DNA of 64,000 bases from contig CAMFGY010000003.1 of the NCBI GenBank assembly GCA_945952065.1, positions 265,515-329,514 on the forward strand, read 5' to 3'. This DNA is from an uncultured Burkholderiales bacterium. Lineage in GTDB: Bacteria; Pseudomonadota; Gammaproteobacteria; Burkholderiales; Burkholderiaceae_C. The notes below the pieces were generated by a model, which was not told the DNA's origin, made no database searches, and saw only the letters and a list, made by a program, of their open reading frames with translations. Shown in pieces: positions 35,511-44,038 of this stretch (positions are counted from its first letter, which is position 1; each line of letters opens with the position of its first letter). The position numbers and the translations under genes are program-made.

Positions 35511-36211
35511 AAAGCACTCTTTCGCACGCCGGTCGAGAAACGCTTCTCCAGCCAGTTGAAAAGGAACTCACTGGCGGTGGTGAAGAGCAAATAAATCAGG
35601 GCCACAGCCAGATAGAAAACAAAGGGCTCGCGGGTCGTGCCTGCCGCTTGCTGGCCCCGCGTCATCAGGTCAGACAGACCAATCACCGACACAATCGCCG
35701 TGCTTTTGATCAGCACCAGCCAGTTGTTCGACAAACCCGGCAAGGCATGGCGAAACATCTGCGGCCAAGTGATGCGCCAGGCGATTTGCCAGGGGCTCAG
35801 GCCAAAGGCCAGGCCAGCTTCGCGCTGGCCGGGGGGCACCGCCAAAAAGGCGCCACGGAAGGCCTCGGTCAGATAGGCGCCAAAGATGAAACCAATCGTC
35901 AGCACCCCGGCGATATAGGGGTTGATGTCGATGTATTCGTCATGACCCAGGCTGGTCGCGATGCTGTTCACCGCCACTTGGCCGCCGTAAAAAATCAGCA
36001 GCATCAGCACCAGATCGGGCACCCCGCGGATCAGCGTGGTGTAGAGATAAGCCAGGGCGCGGGCGAATCGCCACTTCGACAGCTTGGCCATCGCGCCCAT
36101 CAGTCCCAGCGTCACCGCCATGGCCAAAGAGGCCAGGGCCACGCTCAGCGTGACCCCAGCACCCTCCAGCAGGCTGGGCAGGAAGTCAAACAACAATCCT
36201 TGCAAAGCCAT
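35507..36211 (-). CDS. aotQ: Basic amino acid ABC transporter, permease (HisQ-like)
   Basis: 234-aa permease of the HisQ type. The EAA loop is in REAGLAFGLSPWQIAWRITWPQMFRHALPG. It forms the channel with AotM. It starts 6 nt after the aotJ stop and overlaps aotM by 4 nt, so it is tightly co-translated. Confidence 0.92.
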   Translation of the reverse strand: MALQGLLFDFLPSLLEGAGVTLSVALASLAMAVTLGLMGAMAKLSKWRFARALAYLYTTLIRGVPDLVLMLLIFYGGQVAVNSIATSLGHDEYIDINPYIAGVLTIGFIFGAYLTEAFRGAFLAVPPGQREAGLAFGLSPWQIAWRITWPQMFRHALPGLSNNWLVLIKSTAIVSVIGLSDLMTRGQQAAGTTREPFVFYLAVALIYLLFTTASEFLFNWLEKRFSTGVRKSAL

Positions 36212-36217
36212 CAGGTC

Positions 36218-37003
36218 TTACTTTTTCGGTGCGATGTCGTAGGGGAAGTACTTGTCATTGAGCTTCTTGAAGGTGCCATTGGCGGCCACGGCAGCAATCG
36301 CATCATTGAACTTCTTGCCCAAGGTCTTTTCGTCGGCCTTGCGCATGCCCACGCCGGAGCCGGTACCGAAGTACTTCACGTCGTCGTAGTTGGGGCCGAT
36401 CATCGCAAAGCCCTTGCCTTCGGGCTTGCTCAAAAAGCCTTGGTCAATTGCCACCAGGTCAGCCAGGGTCAGTTCGATGCGGCCCGACTTCAGGTCCAAA
36501 AAGGCCTGGTCTTGCGTTGCGTAGCGCACGATCTCGCTTTGCTTGAAGGTGGCGGCGGCGAACTTTTCGTGGATGGTGGCGCGCTGCACGCCGATCTTCT
36601 TGCCCTTCAGGCCGGCGGGCGAGAAGTCCAGCTTGGCATCGGCCTTGCCTGCAAAGCGTGCGGGCGTGTTGTAGTAGGCGTTGGAGAAGGCGATGGTCTT
36701 CTTGCGCTCATCGGTGATGGAGACGGAGGCGATGATGGCGTCCACCTTCTTGGCTTGCAGTGCGGGGATCAGGCCGTCGAAGTCTTGTTGCACCAAGGTG
36801 CACTCGGCCTTCATTTCCGCGCAATAGGCCAGGGCCAGGTCGATCTCGAAGCCTTTGAGCTTGCCGTCGGCGCCGACTTCAGAGAAGGGAGGGTAGGCGC
36901 CTTCAACGCCAATGCGGATTTTTTTCCATTCCGGGGCCTGGGCTTGGGCGACGAGGGCGCTGCAGCCAAGGGCGATCAGGGCAATCAGTTGACGTTTTTG
37001 CAT
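36218..37003 (-). CDS. aotJ: Periplasmic basic amino acid-binding protein
   Basis: 261-aa exported protein with a Sec signal (residues about 1-22, ending AQAQA). The lysine/arginine/ornithine-binding fold is shown by IRIGVEGAYPPFSE, FEIDLALAYCAEM and DGLIPALQAKKVDAIIASVSIT. It delivers ligand to AotQM. This is the first gene of the transporter operon. Its promoter must lie in the 70 nt after the upstream hydrolase stop, unless it reads through from there. Confidence 0.92.
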   Translation of the reverse strand: MQKRQLIALIALGCSALVAQAQAPEWKKIRIGVEGAYPPFSEVGADGKLKGFEIDLALAYCAEMKAECTLVQQDFDGLIPALQAKKVDAIIASVSITDERKKTIAFSNAYYNTPARFAGKADAKLDFSPAGLKGKKIGVQRATIHEKFAAATFKQSEIVRYATQDQAFLDLKSGRIELTLADLVAIDQGFLSKPEGKGFAMIGPNYDDVKYFGTGSGVGMRKADEKTLGKKFNDAIAAVAANGTFKKLNDKYFPYDIAPKK

Positions 37004-37074
37004 GACATCTCCAGGGAAGTGGTGATTGATGAAACCGAAGCGAGCATCTTGCTATGGATGCAAGCCTGCGGCAC

Positions 37075-38043
37075 CTAGGGTTTGAGCGTAGTCAGGAATG
37101 CTTGGACCGGCGCCACGCTGGCGGCCGGGTCTTCTTCGTGGGGCACATGGCCCAGGCCGGGCAGCACGAGCAGTTGGCTGCCGGCAATATCGCGCGCAAA
37201 AGCCTGGCCATTGGCCGGCGGAATCAGGCGGTCGCGCTCGCCCCACAGAATCAGGGTGGGCAGGCGCAGCTGCTTCAGACGATCGATATGGTTGCCAAAG
37301 CGCATTTGCACCAAGCGTTGATGCAAGGCCTGGCGATTGCCGGCCCGCAAGGTCAACTCGAAATAGCGGTCCACCAATTCGGGCGTGACTTTGCCCGGGT
37401 CGCCGTAGACGCTGCGCACGCTGCTGGACACCAGTTGGCGGGGCAGCAAAAACTGGCTCAAGTAGCTCGCACCCGGCAAACGGGCCATGTAAAAGCCCAG
37501 CGGCACAGCCTCGGGCTTGAAGTCGTAGCCACTGGCATCAACCAAGATCAAGCCGGCGGCCAGTTCGGGGCGGTCGGCGGCCACGGTCCAAGCCACCTCG
37601 CCGCCCAGTGAATTGCCAACCAAAACTGCGCGTTCAATTTTCAAATGGGCCAGCAATTGGCGGACAAAAGCGCTGTAGGCCTCGATGCTGTAGTCGCCCG
37701 TGATGGCCGGGCCGGTCAGGCCAAAGCCCGGCAAATCAAAGCTGATCACGCGGCGTGTGGGGCTCAGCGCGGCCACCCAGCCTTCCCAGGTGTGCAAACT
37801 GGCTGAAGTGCCGTGAATCAAGACGATGGGCAAGGGGTCGTCGCTGGGGCCTTGGTCGCGCACATGCACCAATTGGCCCTTCAGATCAATGAACTCCGAA
37901 GGCGCAGGTGCCCATAGTGGCAGCAGGCTTTCCAAGCTGCGGTCTTCCGCCTTGGTGGCTGCAAAGCCCAGGGCCGCCGCCAGCAGCAAGACCCCCAGCA
38001 GACGCAGCAGGAGATCCGGCCAGGCCAGGCTTTGCCCACTCAT
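37075..38043 (-). CDS. Alpha/beta hydrolase with N-terminal membrane anchor
   Basis: 322 aa. A hydrophobic anchor covers residues about 10-30, and the alpha/beta-hydrolase fold follows. The oxyanion motif is LIHGTSAS, the nucleophile Ser is in VGNSLGG, the acid is Asp in WGERDRLIP and the base is His in GLGHVPHEE. It probably acts on an ester or lipid at the membrane, and the substrate is unknown. The start overlaps the trhO stop by 4 nt. Confidence 0.88.
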   Translation of the reverse strand: MSGQSLAWPDLLLRLLGVLLLAAALGFAATKAEDRSLESLLPLWAPAPSEFIDLKGQLVHVRDQGPSDDPLPIVLIHGTSASLHTWEGWVAALSPTRRVISFDLPGFGLTGPAITGDYSIEAYSAFVRQLLAHLKIERAVLVGNSLGGEVAWTVAADRPELAAGLILVDASGYDFKPEAVPLGFYMARLPGASYLSQFLLPRQLVSSSVRSVYGDPGKVTPELVDRYFELTLRAGNRQALHQRLVQMRFGNHIDRLKQLRLPTLILWGERDRLIPPANGQAFARDIAGSQLLVLPGLGHVPHEEDPAASVAPVQAFLTTLKP

Positions 38044-38858
38044 CCGGCGCTGACCTTGTGGCTGTCTGCGGGCTTGGCGCGGTGGGCTTCGCTGGCCGGG
38101 CGCTGAATTTCGCGGGCGGCGTGCAGGCCGGCGTCCAGGGCTTCGCGCTCATCAAAGACAAAGCAGCTGCCCTTGTAGTGGGGACCGCCGGTCTCTTCAA
38201 AGTACTTGAGGATGCCGCCTTCGAGCTGGTAGACCGGGCCGTCCAGGCCTTGCTGCTGCAAGTAAATGGCCGCCTTTTCGCAGCGGATGCCGCCGGTACA
38301 AAAGCTCACCACGGTCTTGCCCATCAGTTCTTCGCGATGGGTTTGCACGGCCTCGGGGAATTCGCTGAATTTGGCAATGCGCCAGTCGATGGCGCCTTCA
38401 AAAGTGCCGTAGTCCACCTCGAAGGCATTGCGGGTGTCCAGCGTCACCACCGGGCGGCCTTCGTCGTCATGGCCTTGGTCCAGCCAGCGCGCCAGCGTCG
38501 CAGCCGGCAGCGCGGGCGCGCGCGGCAGCGCATCGGGCCGGATCGCCGGGTGGTTCATACGGATGATTTCGTTCTTGACCTTGACCAGCAGCTTGCGAAA
38601 TGGCGTGCTCTCGCTCCAGCTTTCTTTGGGGGCGAGGTCGGCAAAGCGCGGGTCTTGGCGCAGCGCATCCACCCAAGCGTTCACGGCCTCGCCGCTGCCC
38701 GCCAGAAAGAGATTGATGCCTTCTTCCGCCAGCAAGACCGTGCCCTTCAGACCCAGATCCAGCGCGCGCTGGTAGAGCGTTTCGCGCAGCGCCGCGCAGT
38801 CCGGCAGGCTGACGAATTTGTAGGACGAGATGTTCAGGACGGGGAGCGTTGCGTTCAT
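38040..38858 (-). CDS. trhO: tRNA uridine(34) hydroxylase, rhodanese-like
   Basis: 272 aa. An N-terminal acylphosphatase-like domain (SSYKFVSL to [13 protein letters not shown]) and a rhodanese domain with the active Cys in [12 protein letters not shown]. TrhO (YceA) uses it to make 5-hydroxyuridine at position 34 of tRNA. The ATG at 38858 is preferred over the TTG at 38894, because [13 protein letters not shown] is the usual start. Confidence 0.9.
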   Translation of the reverse strand: MNATLPVLNISSYKFVSLPDCAALRETLYQRALDLGLKGTVLLAEEGINLFLAGSGEAVNAWVDALRQDPRFADLAPKESWSESTPFRKLLVKVKNEIIRMNHPAIRPDALPRAPALPAATLARWLDQGHDDEGRPVVTLDTRNAFEVDYGTFEGAIDWRIAKFSEFPEAVQTHREELMGKTVVSFCTGGIRCEKAAIYLQQQGLDGPVYQLEGGILKYFEETGGPHYKGSCFVFDEREALDAGLHAAREIQRPASEAHRAKPADSHKVSAG

Positions 38859-38966
38859 GTCTTGGGGGTCAAGGTCAGGCTGAATTGTAGGCAAGTGCCA
38901 GCAGCCGCCCTGTCAGCGCGCCCGAGTGCGGTGTTGGTGGGCTTCAAGATGCAGTCCAATACGGGC

Positions 38967-39185
38967 ATGAATTCCCACCCAGACACCGAGCAGCGCCTGA
39001 TCGATTTGGAGATCAAGGCTTCCTTCAGCGAAGACTTGCTCGACCAGCTCAATCAAATCATCACCCGCCAGCAAGACCAGATCGACGCCCTGCGACGCGA
39101 GGTCGCGGCACTGCGTCAGCAAATGCCCGAGGCTGGCGGCCCGGTGTTTCGCAGCCTGCGCGACGAATTGCCGCCGCATTATTGA
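38967..39185 (+). CDS. slyX: SlyX-like protein
   Basis: 72 aa, a single coiled coil (TEQRLIDLEIKASFSEDLLDQLN and onward) with the C-terminal LPPHY that marks SlyX. Function is unknown. The ATG at 38967 gives the standard family length of 72. An ATG at 38949 is in frame. It converges on the PAS-LuxR gene, with 8 nt between the stops. Confidence 0.9.
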   Translation: MNSHPDTEQRLIDLEIKASFSEDLLDQLNQIITRQQDQIDALRREVAALRQQMPEAGGPVFRSLRDELPPHY

Positions 39186-39193
39186 AGGCTCAA

Positions 39194-39739
39194 TCAGGCG
39201 CTGAGCAGCTTGTGGATCAGGTCCGGCGTGGAGGCGGCGGCGTACTTTTTCATCAGGCGGCCGCGGTAGACGTCGACGGTGCGAGGGCTCACGCCGAGGC
39301 GGCGGCCGATCAGCTTGCTGGTCAGGCCTTCGATCAACAAGGCGGCGATTTCGCGTTCGCGCGGCGTCAACTCGGCCTTGAGTTGGCGGTGTGCCGACAA
39401 GTCTTCAAAACTCCAGATGCCCTCGGCATGGGGGTCGGCCGGATTCAGGGCGCGGCCCGACACATGGCACCAAAACAGCTGCGCCGAGCCGAGCCGCTTC
39501 ATCACCCGCTCGTCGGCATAAAAGCCCTGCGCATCCAGGCGAGCGGCAATGCGCTCGCCGGTGCGTTCGAACTCTGCGGGGCTGGGGTAGAGCACTTCAA
39601 AACTCTGGCCGATCAATTGCTCGCGCTCGGCGGCAAACATGCTCAGCAGTTGTTGGTTGCAGTCCACGATCAGGCGGCGGGCGGAGATCACCAAACCAAT
39701 CGGGGCCAGATCAAAGGCGCTGCGGTAGTCCAGACTCAT
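39194..39739 (-). CDS. PAS domain and LuxR-type helix-turn-helix regulator
   Basis: 181 aa. A PAS domain (about residues 5-115, with LAPIGLVISARRLIVDCN) is followed by a NarL/LuxR-type DNA-binding domain (LTPREREIAALLIEGL to RTVDVYRGRLMKK). There is no receiver domain, so its signal is probably a PAS ligand. It faces away from the CoA-transferase genes. The TACGTA-type sites between them are candidate targets. The start at ATG 39739 is taken, because the frame upstream runs through a simple repeat. Confidence 0.88.
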   Translation of the reverse strand: MSLDYRSAFDLAPIGLVISARRLIVDCNQQLLSMFAAEREQLIGQSFEVLYPSPAEFERTGERIAARLDAQGFYADERVMKRLGSAQLFWCHVSGRALNPADPHAEGIWSFEDLSAHRQLKAELTPREREIAALLIEGLTSKLIGRRLGVSPRTVDVYRGRLMKKYAAASTPDLIHKLLSA

Positions 39740-39766
39740 CGTGATTGCTAGGGCTGTTGAGCAAAG

Positions 39767-39823
39767 GTCGAACAAGAGTCGAAAAAGGGTCGAACAAGGG
39801 TCGAACAAGGGTCGAACAAGGCC
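39767..39823. repeat. Five tandem copies of an 11-bp repeat (GGTCGAACAAG)
   Basis: About five copies of GGTCGAACAAG, one degenerate (GTCGAAAAAG), stand 28-84 bp upstream of the PAS-LuxR start. The period of 11 bp is close to one helical turn. Confidence 0.85.
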
Positions 39824-39860
39824 TGAAATCGGCCCCCTCGTGAGAGGACTTAGGCGATTC

Positions 39861-39889
39861 TACGTAAGCACTACTTAATCGGATACGTA
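39861..39889. promoter_or_regulatory. Three phased TACGTA-like hexamers before the CoA-transferase genes
   Basis: TACGTA (39861-39866), TACTTA (39872-39877) and TACGTA (39884-39889), with start-to-start distances of 11 and 12 bp. They lie 50-78 bp before the scoA start, in AT-rich DNA. They may be operator half-sites for the divergent PAS-LuxR protein. Confidence 0.5.
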
Positions 39890-39938
39890 GTACGCTTCGC
39901 AGCTGGCTTTCAGCTTTTGGCTTGACGGAGATTCACGC

Positions 39939-40634
39939 ATGAACAAGGTATTCCCCAGCGCTGCAGCGGCGCTTCAGGGCATCGTCAAAGATGGGCAGTT
40001 GCTGGCCGTGGGCGGCTTTGGCCTGTGCGGCATTCCCGAGGCTTTGATCGCAGCGCTGCGCGACAGCGCGGTCAAAGACCTGACGGTCATTTCCAACAAC
40101 GCCGGGGTCGAGGGCTTTGGCCTGGGGCAGTTGCTGGAAACCCGCCAGATCAAAAAAATGATCTCCAGCTATGTGGGCGAGAACAAAGAGTTCGAGCGTC
40201 AGTACCTGGCCGGCGAGTTGCAACTGGAATTCACGCCGCAAGGCACTTTGGCTGAAAAGCTGCGCGCTGGTGGCGCCGGCATCCCGGCTTTCTACACCCG
40301 CACCGGTGTGGGCACCATCGTGGCCGAGGGCAAGGAGTTGCGCGAGTTTGACGGCCACACCTATGTGCTCGAACACGCGCTGTGCCCCGAGGTCGCCCTG
40401 GTCAAGGCCTGGAAGGCCGACAAGAGCGGCAATCTGATCTTCCGGCGCACCGCCCGCAACTTCAATCCTGCCGCCGCCATGGCCGGCAAGATCACCGTGG
40501 TGGAAGTCGAGCATCTGGTCGAAGTGGGCGAGATCGACCCCGACTCGGTGCATCTGCCGGGCATTTATGTGCACCGCATCGTCGTCAATGCGAACCCGGA
40601 AAAGCGCATCGAGAAGCGCACCATTTCGCAGTAA
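39939..40634 (+). CDS. scoA: 3-oxoacid CoA-transferase subunit A
   Basis: 231-aa alpha subunit of a type I CoA-transferase (succinyl-CoA:3-ketoacid type). It has [13 protein letters not shown] near the N-terminus and the [14 protein letters not shown] segment. With subunit B it moves CoA from succinyl-CoA to acetoacetate, allowing use of ketone bodies or polyhydroxybutyrate breakdown products. Other 3-oxoacids are possible. Subunit B follows 80 nt downstream. Confidence 0.92.
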   Translation: MNKVFPSAAAALQGIVKDGQLLAVGGFGLCGIPEALIAALRDSAVKDLTVISNNAGVEGFGLGQLLETRQIKKMISSYVGENKEFERQYLAGELQLEFTPQGTLAEKLRAGGAGIPAFYTRTGVGTIVAEGKELREFDGHTYVLEHALCPEVALVKAWKADKSGNLIFRRTARNFNPAAAMAGKITVVEVEHLVEVGEIDPDSVHLPGIYVHRIVVNANPEKRIEKRTISQ

Positions 40635-40714
40635 GCACCCCTCAATTAGCGGAGCCGCACAGCACCTCCAGAAGCAGGTGCCACGGCTCTCAAGGACTTG
40701 GAGAGAAGATCATC

Positions 40715-41353
40715 ATGGCCTGGACACAAGACCAAATGGCGGCGCGTGCCGCCCAAGAGTTGGAAGACGGCTTTTATGTGAACCTGGGCATCGGCATCCC
40801 GACCCTGGTGGCGAACTTTGTGCCGGCGGACAAGGAAGTCTGGCTGCAAAGCGAAAACGGCATGTTGGGCATCGGCCCCTTTCCCACCGAAGACCAAGTG
40901 GATGCCGACCTCATCAATGCGGGCAAGCAAACCGTCACCACGATTGCCGGCTCCTCGATCTTTGGCAGCCACGAGTCCTTCGCGATGATTCGCGGCGGCA
41001 AGATCAATCTGAGCATCTTGGGCGCCATGCAGGTCAGCGAAAAAGGCGATCTGGCCAATTGGATGATTCCCGGCAAGATGGTCAAGGGCATGGGCGGCGC
41101 CATGGACTTGGTGGCCGGCGTCAAACGCGTGATCGTGCTGATGGAGCATGTGGCGCGTAAAAAAGACGGCACGACCGATTTGAAGATCCTGCCCGCTTGC
41201 ACCTTGCCTTTGACCGGCGTGGGCGTGGTCAACCGCATCATTACCGACCTGGCCGTGATGGACGTGACTCCTGCGGGCCTGAAGCTGGTCGAGTTGGCCG
41301 ATGGCGTGACGCGCGAAGAAGTGCAGAGCAAGACCGGCGTGCCGCTGCTCTGA
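40715..41353 (+). CDS. scoB: 3-oxoacid CoA-transferase subunit B
   Basis: 212-aa beta subunit. The catalytic Glu is in [11 protein letters not shown], which forms the glutamyl-CoA intermediate. The [11 protein letters not shown] and [14 protein letters not shown] segments are family landmarks. GAGAG lies 12-16 nt upstream of ATG 40715. A strong terminator follows. Confidence 0.93.
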   Translation: MAWTQDQMAARAAQELEDGFYVNLGIGIPTLVANFVPADKEVWLQSENGMLGIGPFPTEDQVDADLINAGKQTVTTIAGSSIFGSHESFAMIRGGKINLSILGAMQVSEKGDLANWMIPGKMVKGMGGAMDLVAGVKRVIVLMEHVARKKDGTTDLKILPACTLPLTGVGVVNRIITDLAVMDVTPAGLKLVELADGVTREEVQSKTGVPLL

Positions 41354-41396
41354 GCCGCTCAGCGGGGGCGCACCCCGGCCAAGACGCGATGAAGCC

Positions 41397-41432
41397 AAGG
41401 GCCCAGCCAGCCCGCTGAGGCCCTTTTTTTTT
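41397..41432 (+). terminator. Intrinsic terminator after scoB
   Basis: AAGGGCC / GGCCCTT stem (41397-41403 and 41419-41425), followed by nine T in total to 41432. Confidence 0.88.
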
Positions 41433-41535
41433 GTGGCCTTGCTTGTGTGGCTGAAGCGAGGACTGTAAAGGGATTGGCGTGCGGTCGGGCGGGCGGCTCT
41501 GGATTAGCATGGGGAACACGCCGAGGAGTGTTTCC

Positions 41536-42009
41536 ATGCAAAAACTGCTCTTGAAACTGATGATGTCTGGCCTTGCTGCGGCTTGGACTGGCGCCGGGGC
41601 GCAGCCCGCCACCACTGCGCCCAGTGTGTTTGATGCCGACCTGGCAAAGTCCGTCGGCGCAGACGATTACGGCATGCGCAAGTATGTCTTGGTGGTGCTC
41701 AAAACCGGGCCCAAGCCCATGCCGACGGGGCCGGCACGTGACGAGATGTTCAAAGGCCACTTTGCCAATATCAAGCGCTTGGCGGCCGAGGGTAAGTTGG
41801 CCTTGGCTGGGCCTTTTGATGGGAAGGATGGCTGGCGAGGCCTCTTTATCCTGGCGGTCTCAGATCTCGAAGAGGCCCAACAACTGGCCGCGACCGACCC
41901 AGTGATCAGCAGCGGTGAGATGGTGGCCGAGTATCACAAGTACTATGGTTCGGCGGCCTTGATGCTGGTGAATGAGGGGCACGCCAAAGTGGCGAAAAAG
42001 AGCTTTTGA
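41536..42009 (+). CDS. Exported YCII-related protein
   Basis: 157 aa: a signal peptide (about residues 1-22, ending GAGA) and a YCII-like domain (YVLVVLKTGP, FKGHFANIKRLAAEGKLALAGPF). Cytoplasmic YciI proteins use a His-Asp pair, and here the HFANI His is kept. An exported YCII protein is unusual. GAGGAG stands 8 nt upstream of the ATG. A second exported YCII gene is at 43020-43439. Confidence 0.85.
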   Translation: MQKLLLKLMMSGLAAAWTGAGAQPATTAPSVFDADLAKSVGADDYGMRKYVLVVLKTGPKPMPTGPARDEMFKGHFANIKRLAAEGKLALAGPFDGKDGWRGLFILAVSDLEEAQQLAATDPVISSGEMVAEYHKYYGSAALMLVNEGHAKVAKKSF

Positions 42010-42025
42010 GATTTGGCCTGGGGCC

Positions 42026-42964
42026 TTAGATCGTTGCAGGCTCGGGTCTCGAGCGACGGCCCAGCACCGCTATGCTGATCAACAGCAAAGCACCGCCGAG
42101 GTACTGAATTGCATTCATGGGCTGATTCAAGAACAGCGCAGACAGGAGTACTGCGGTCAAGGGTTCCAAGAGCGTGGCGATGGTCAGCGCACTGGGTTTC
42201 AAGCGAGCGGCGCCCCAACTGAAGGCCAAGAGCGCCAGGGCCGCGGTCACCACCCCCAGGTAGAGAAACCACGCTTGCGGCGGCAGTTCCTGGGGCCAAA
42301 TGAAGGGGCGGTACAAGGCGAACAAGCCCATCGCCGCCGCAGCGACGGCAGTCAAGCAGGTGGTGGCCGGTCCCGCACCCAAGGCGATTGAAATGCGACC
42401 GCTGATGATGGAAAAGCCTGCATACAAAAAGGCTGAGGCCAATGAATACATCAGCCCTAGCTTCAGGCTGCCTGTGGCTGTTTGCGCAGAGCTTGGCTCA
42501 TGGCGCGTGACCAACAGAACCGTGCCCAAGAGTGCGGCCGCGAGTACCAGCAGCAATTGCCAATCGGCGCGTTCCTGGCCACGCGCCACCGTCCAGACGC
42601 TGACGATGACGGGCGGTAGGCACAGGGCAATCAAGGTCGGGATGGAGGCGCCAATTTGCTCAATGCCAAGGAACCAAAAGAGCACATAGGCCGCCATGGC
42701 CACGCCAGCCAGGACGACAGAACCCAGCACAGGGCGCAAACGGTGCCAGTGGATGTGCCGGCCAAAAAAAGCCAGCAGCACCAAGGCGCCGAGCAAAAAA
42801 CGCCAAAACGAGATGGCCTCTGGCCTGAATCCATATTGAGTGACCAAAAGGTTGACCACCAATGCCCCCGTGCCCCAAAGCACGCCGGCGGCGCAGGCGG
42901 CCATAAAGCCCCAAGCTGAGGCGGTATGCGGCGTGGGCGAGGAAAAAGGGGCGTCCTTGTGCAT
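42026..42964 (-). CDS. EamA/DMT family transporter
   Basis: 312 aa with ten predicted transmembrane helices in two EamA repeats (about 20-155 and 165-305). The usual role is efflux of metabolites or amino acids. The substrate is unknown. ATG 42964 (MHKDAPF) is preferred over a TTG at 42997. It converges on the first YCII gene, with 16 nt between them. Confidence 0.9.
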   Translation of the reverse strand: MHKDAPFSSPTPHTASAWGFMAACAAGVLWGTGALVVNLLVTQYGFRPEAISFWRFLLGALVLLAFFGRHIHWHRLRPVLGSVVLAGVAMAAYVLFWFLGIEQIGASIPTLIALCLPPVIVSVWTVARGQERADWQLLLVLAAALLGTVLLVTRHEPSSAQTATGSLKLGLMYSLASAFLYAGFSIISGRISIALGAGPATTCLTAVAAAAMGLFALYRPFIWPQELPPQAWFLYLGVVTAALALLAFSWGAARLKPSALTIATLLEPLTAVLLSALFLNQPMNAIQYLGGALLLISIAVLGRRSRPEPATI

Positions 42965-43019
42965 GAGGTCCAGTGAATTGCGCCGGGCGCCAAGCAAGGC
43001 CGGGGCGCTTTGTTTTTTC

Positions 43020-43439
43020 TTAAGGTGAGCGCATGCCGATCAGCCAAGGCCGAATCTCGACGCGCAGCAAGCCGCTTTGGACAGCGGGATCCGCCAACGC
43101 GAAGGTGCGGACCTCTTCTTCGCTGAGTCCTGCGCGGGGCAGCATCATGCCGCCGCCTTGCTCGTCCAGGTGGGGGCCACCCAGCACCAGCTTGTCTTCC
43201 TTCAGCCATTGGCGGTAGTGGGCGATATGGCTTTGCAAGCCTGCTTGCTCGAACATGCTTTTGCCGGGCTGCCAATTGGGGCCGGGACGATGAAACACCA
43301 CATAGCGGATGTCCCGGGCAGGGGCATCTGCGGGTCGTTGGGGCGCTTGATGGGGCGTTGGATCGGAGGCTTGTGCTTGCAGAGTAGGCACGCTGACCAG
43401 CAGTGGGAGCAGCACACTCAGTGTTGGAAAGACCCGCAT
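43020..43439 (-). CDS. Exported YCII-related protein (second copy)
   Basis: 139 aa: signal peptide (residues about 1-23, ending LQAQA), then a YCII-like fold (IRYVVFHRPGPNW, HIAHYRQWLKEDKLVLGGP). The HIAHYRQW segment keeps the His of the family. CAGGAG is 8 nt upstream of ATG 43439. The longer frame to 43499 would overlap the GNAT gene. It is a distant paralogue of the gene at 41536. Confidence 0.82.
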   Translation of the reverse strand: MRVFPTLSVLLPLLVSVPTLQAQASDPTPHQAPQRPADAPARDIRYVVFHRPGPNWQPGKSMFEQAGLQSHIAHYRQWLKEDKLVLGGPHLDEQGGGMMLPRAGLSEEEVRTFALADPAVQSGLLRVEIRPWLIGMRSP

Positions 43440-43495
43440 GATGCAATCTCCTGGCGCTGGCTTTAGGGCGATGGACCTCAAGCTTTTTCGCTTGT

Positions 43496-44038
43496 TCAAG
43501 GCCTTGATCTTGCTCCGTCCTGAGCTGAGTGCGGCTCAGCCAGGGCTTGGAGTTCGGCGCCGCTGAGTCGGTAGTAAACCTTCTCCGTCACGGCTTGGGC
43601 GCCCAAGCGCTCATAAAAAGCCATGGCGCCTTGGTTGCCGCTCTCGGTGGTCCAGTCAAAGCGGACGCAGTTTTTCTCTACCGCGTAAGCCGCGAGGCGG
43701 CGCATCAGCTGTTCGCCCAATCCTTGACCGCGCCAAGCCTGGCGCACGAACAGGTCTTTCATGAACAGCTGTCCACCTTGCTGGGGTGCGGGGTAGAGCA
43801 GGGAATAGGTGGCCAAGCCGGCGATCTCGGCGCCGTCCAGCGCCACCAGGACTTGAACGCCGGAGTCTGCGCCCAGCAGGCCCTGTTTGAGGCTTTGGCT
43901 CAGCGCTTCGGCGCTTGCACCTCGAGCGCCAAAGTAGTGCTGATCCAATTCATGCATGGCGCGCACCAACGCAGGAAAAAGGCTTTCGTCAAAGGGCTGG
44001 AAGCGCATGTTTTCTTTCTCTAAGCGCACAGTGGCCAT
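43496..44038 (-). CDS. GNAT family N-acetyltransferase
   Basis: 180 aa with the acetyl-CoA binding motif A (DLFVRQAWRGQGLGEQLMRRL) and the motif B region NQGAMAFYERLGAQ. Diamine-type GNATs share the YFGARG/TYSLLYP pattern, but the substrate is uncertain. The start touches the stop of the glutaminyl cyclase gene (TGATG). Confidence 0.9.
   Translation of the reverse strand: MATVRLEKENMRFQPFDESLFPALVRAMHELDQHYFGARGASAEALSQSLKQGLLGADSGVQVLVALDGAEIAGLATYSLLYPAPQQGGQLFMKDLFVRQAWRGQGLGEQLMRRLAAYAVEKNCVRFDWTTESGNQGAMAFYERLGAQAVTEKVYYRLSGAELQALAEPHSAQDGARSRP

Noticed and set aside
39767..39823. CRISPR-like array
   Set aside because: Units are 11 bp and contiguous, without spacers.
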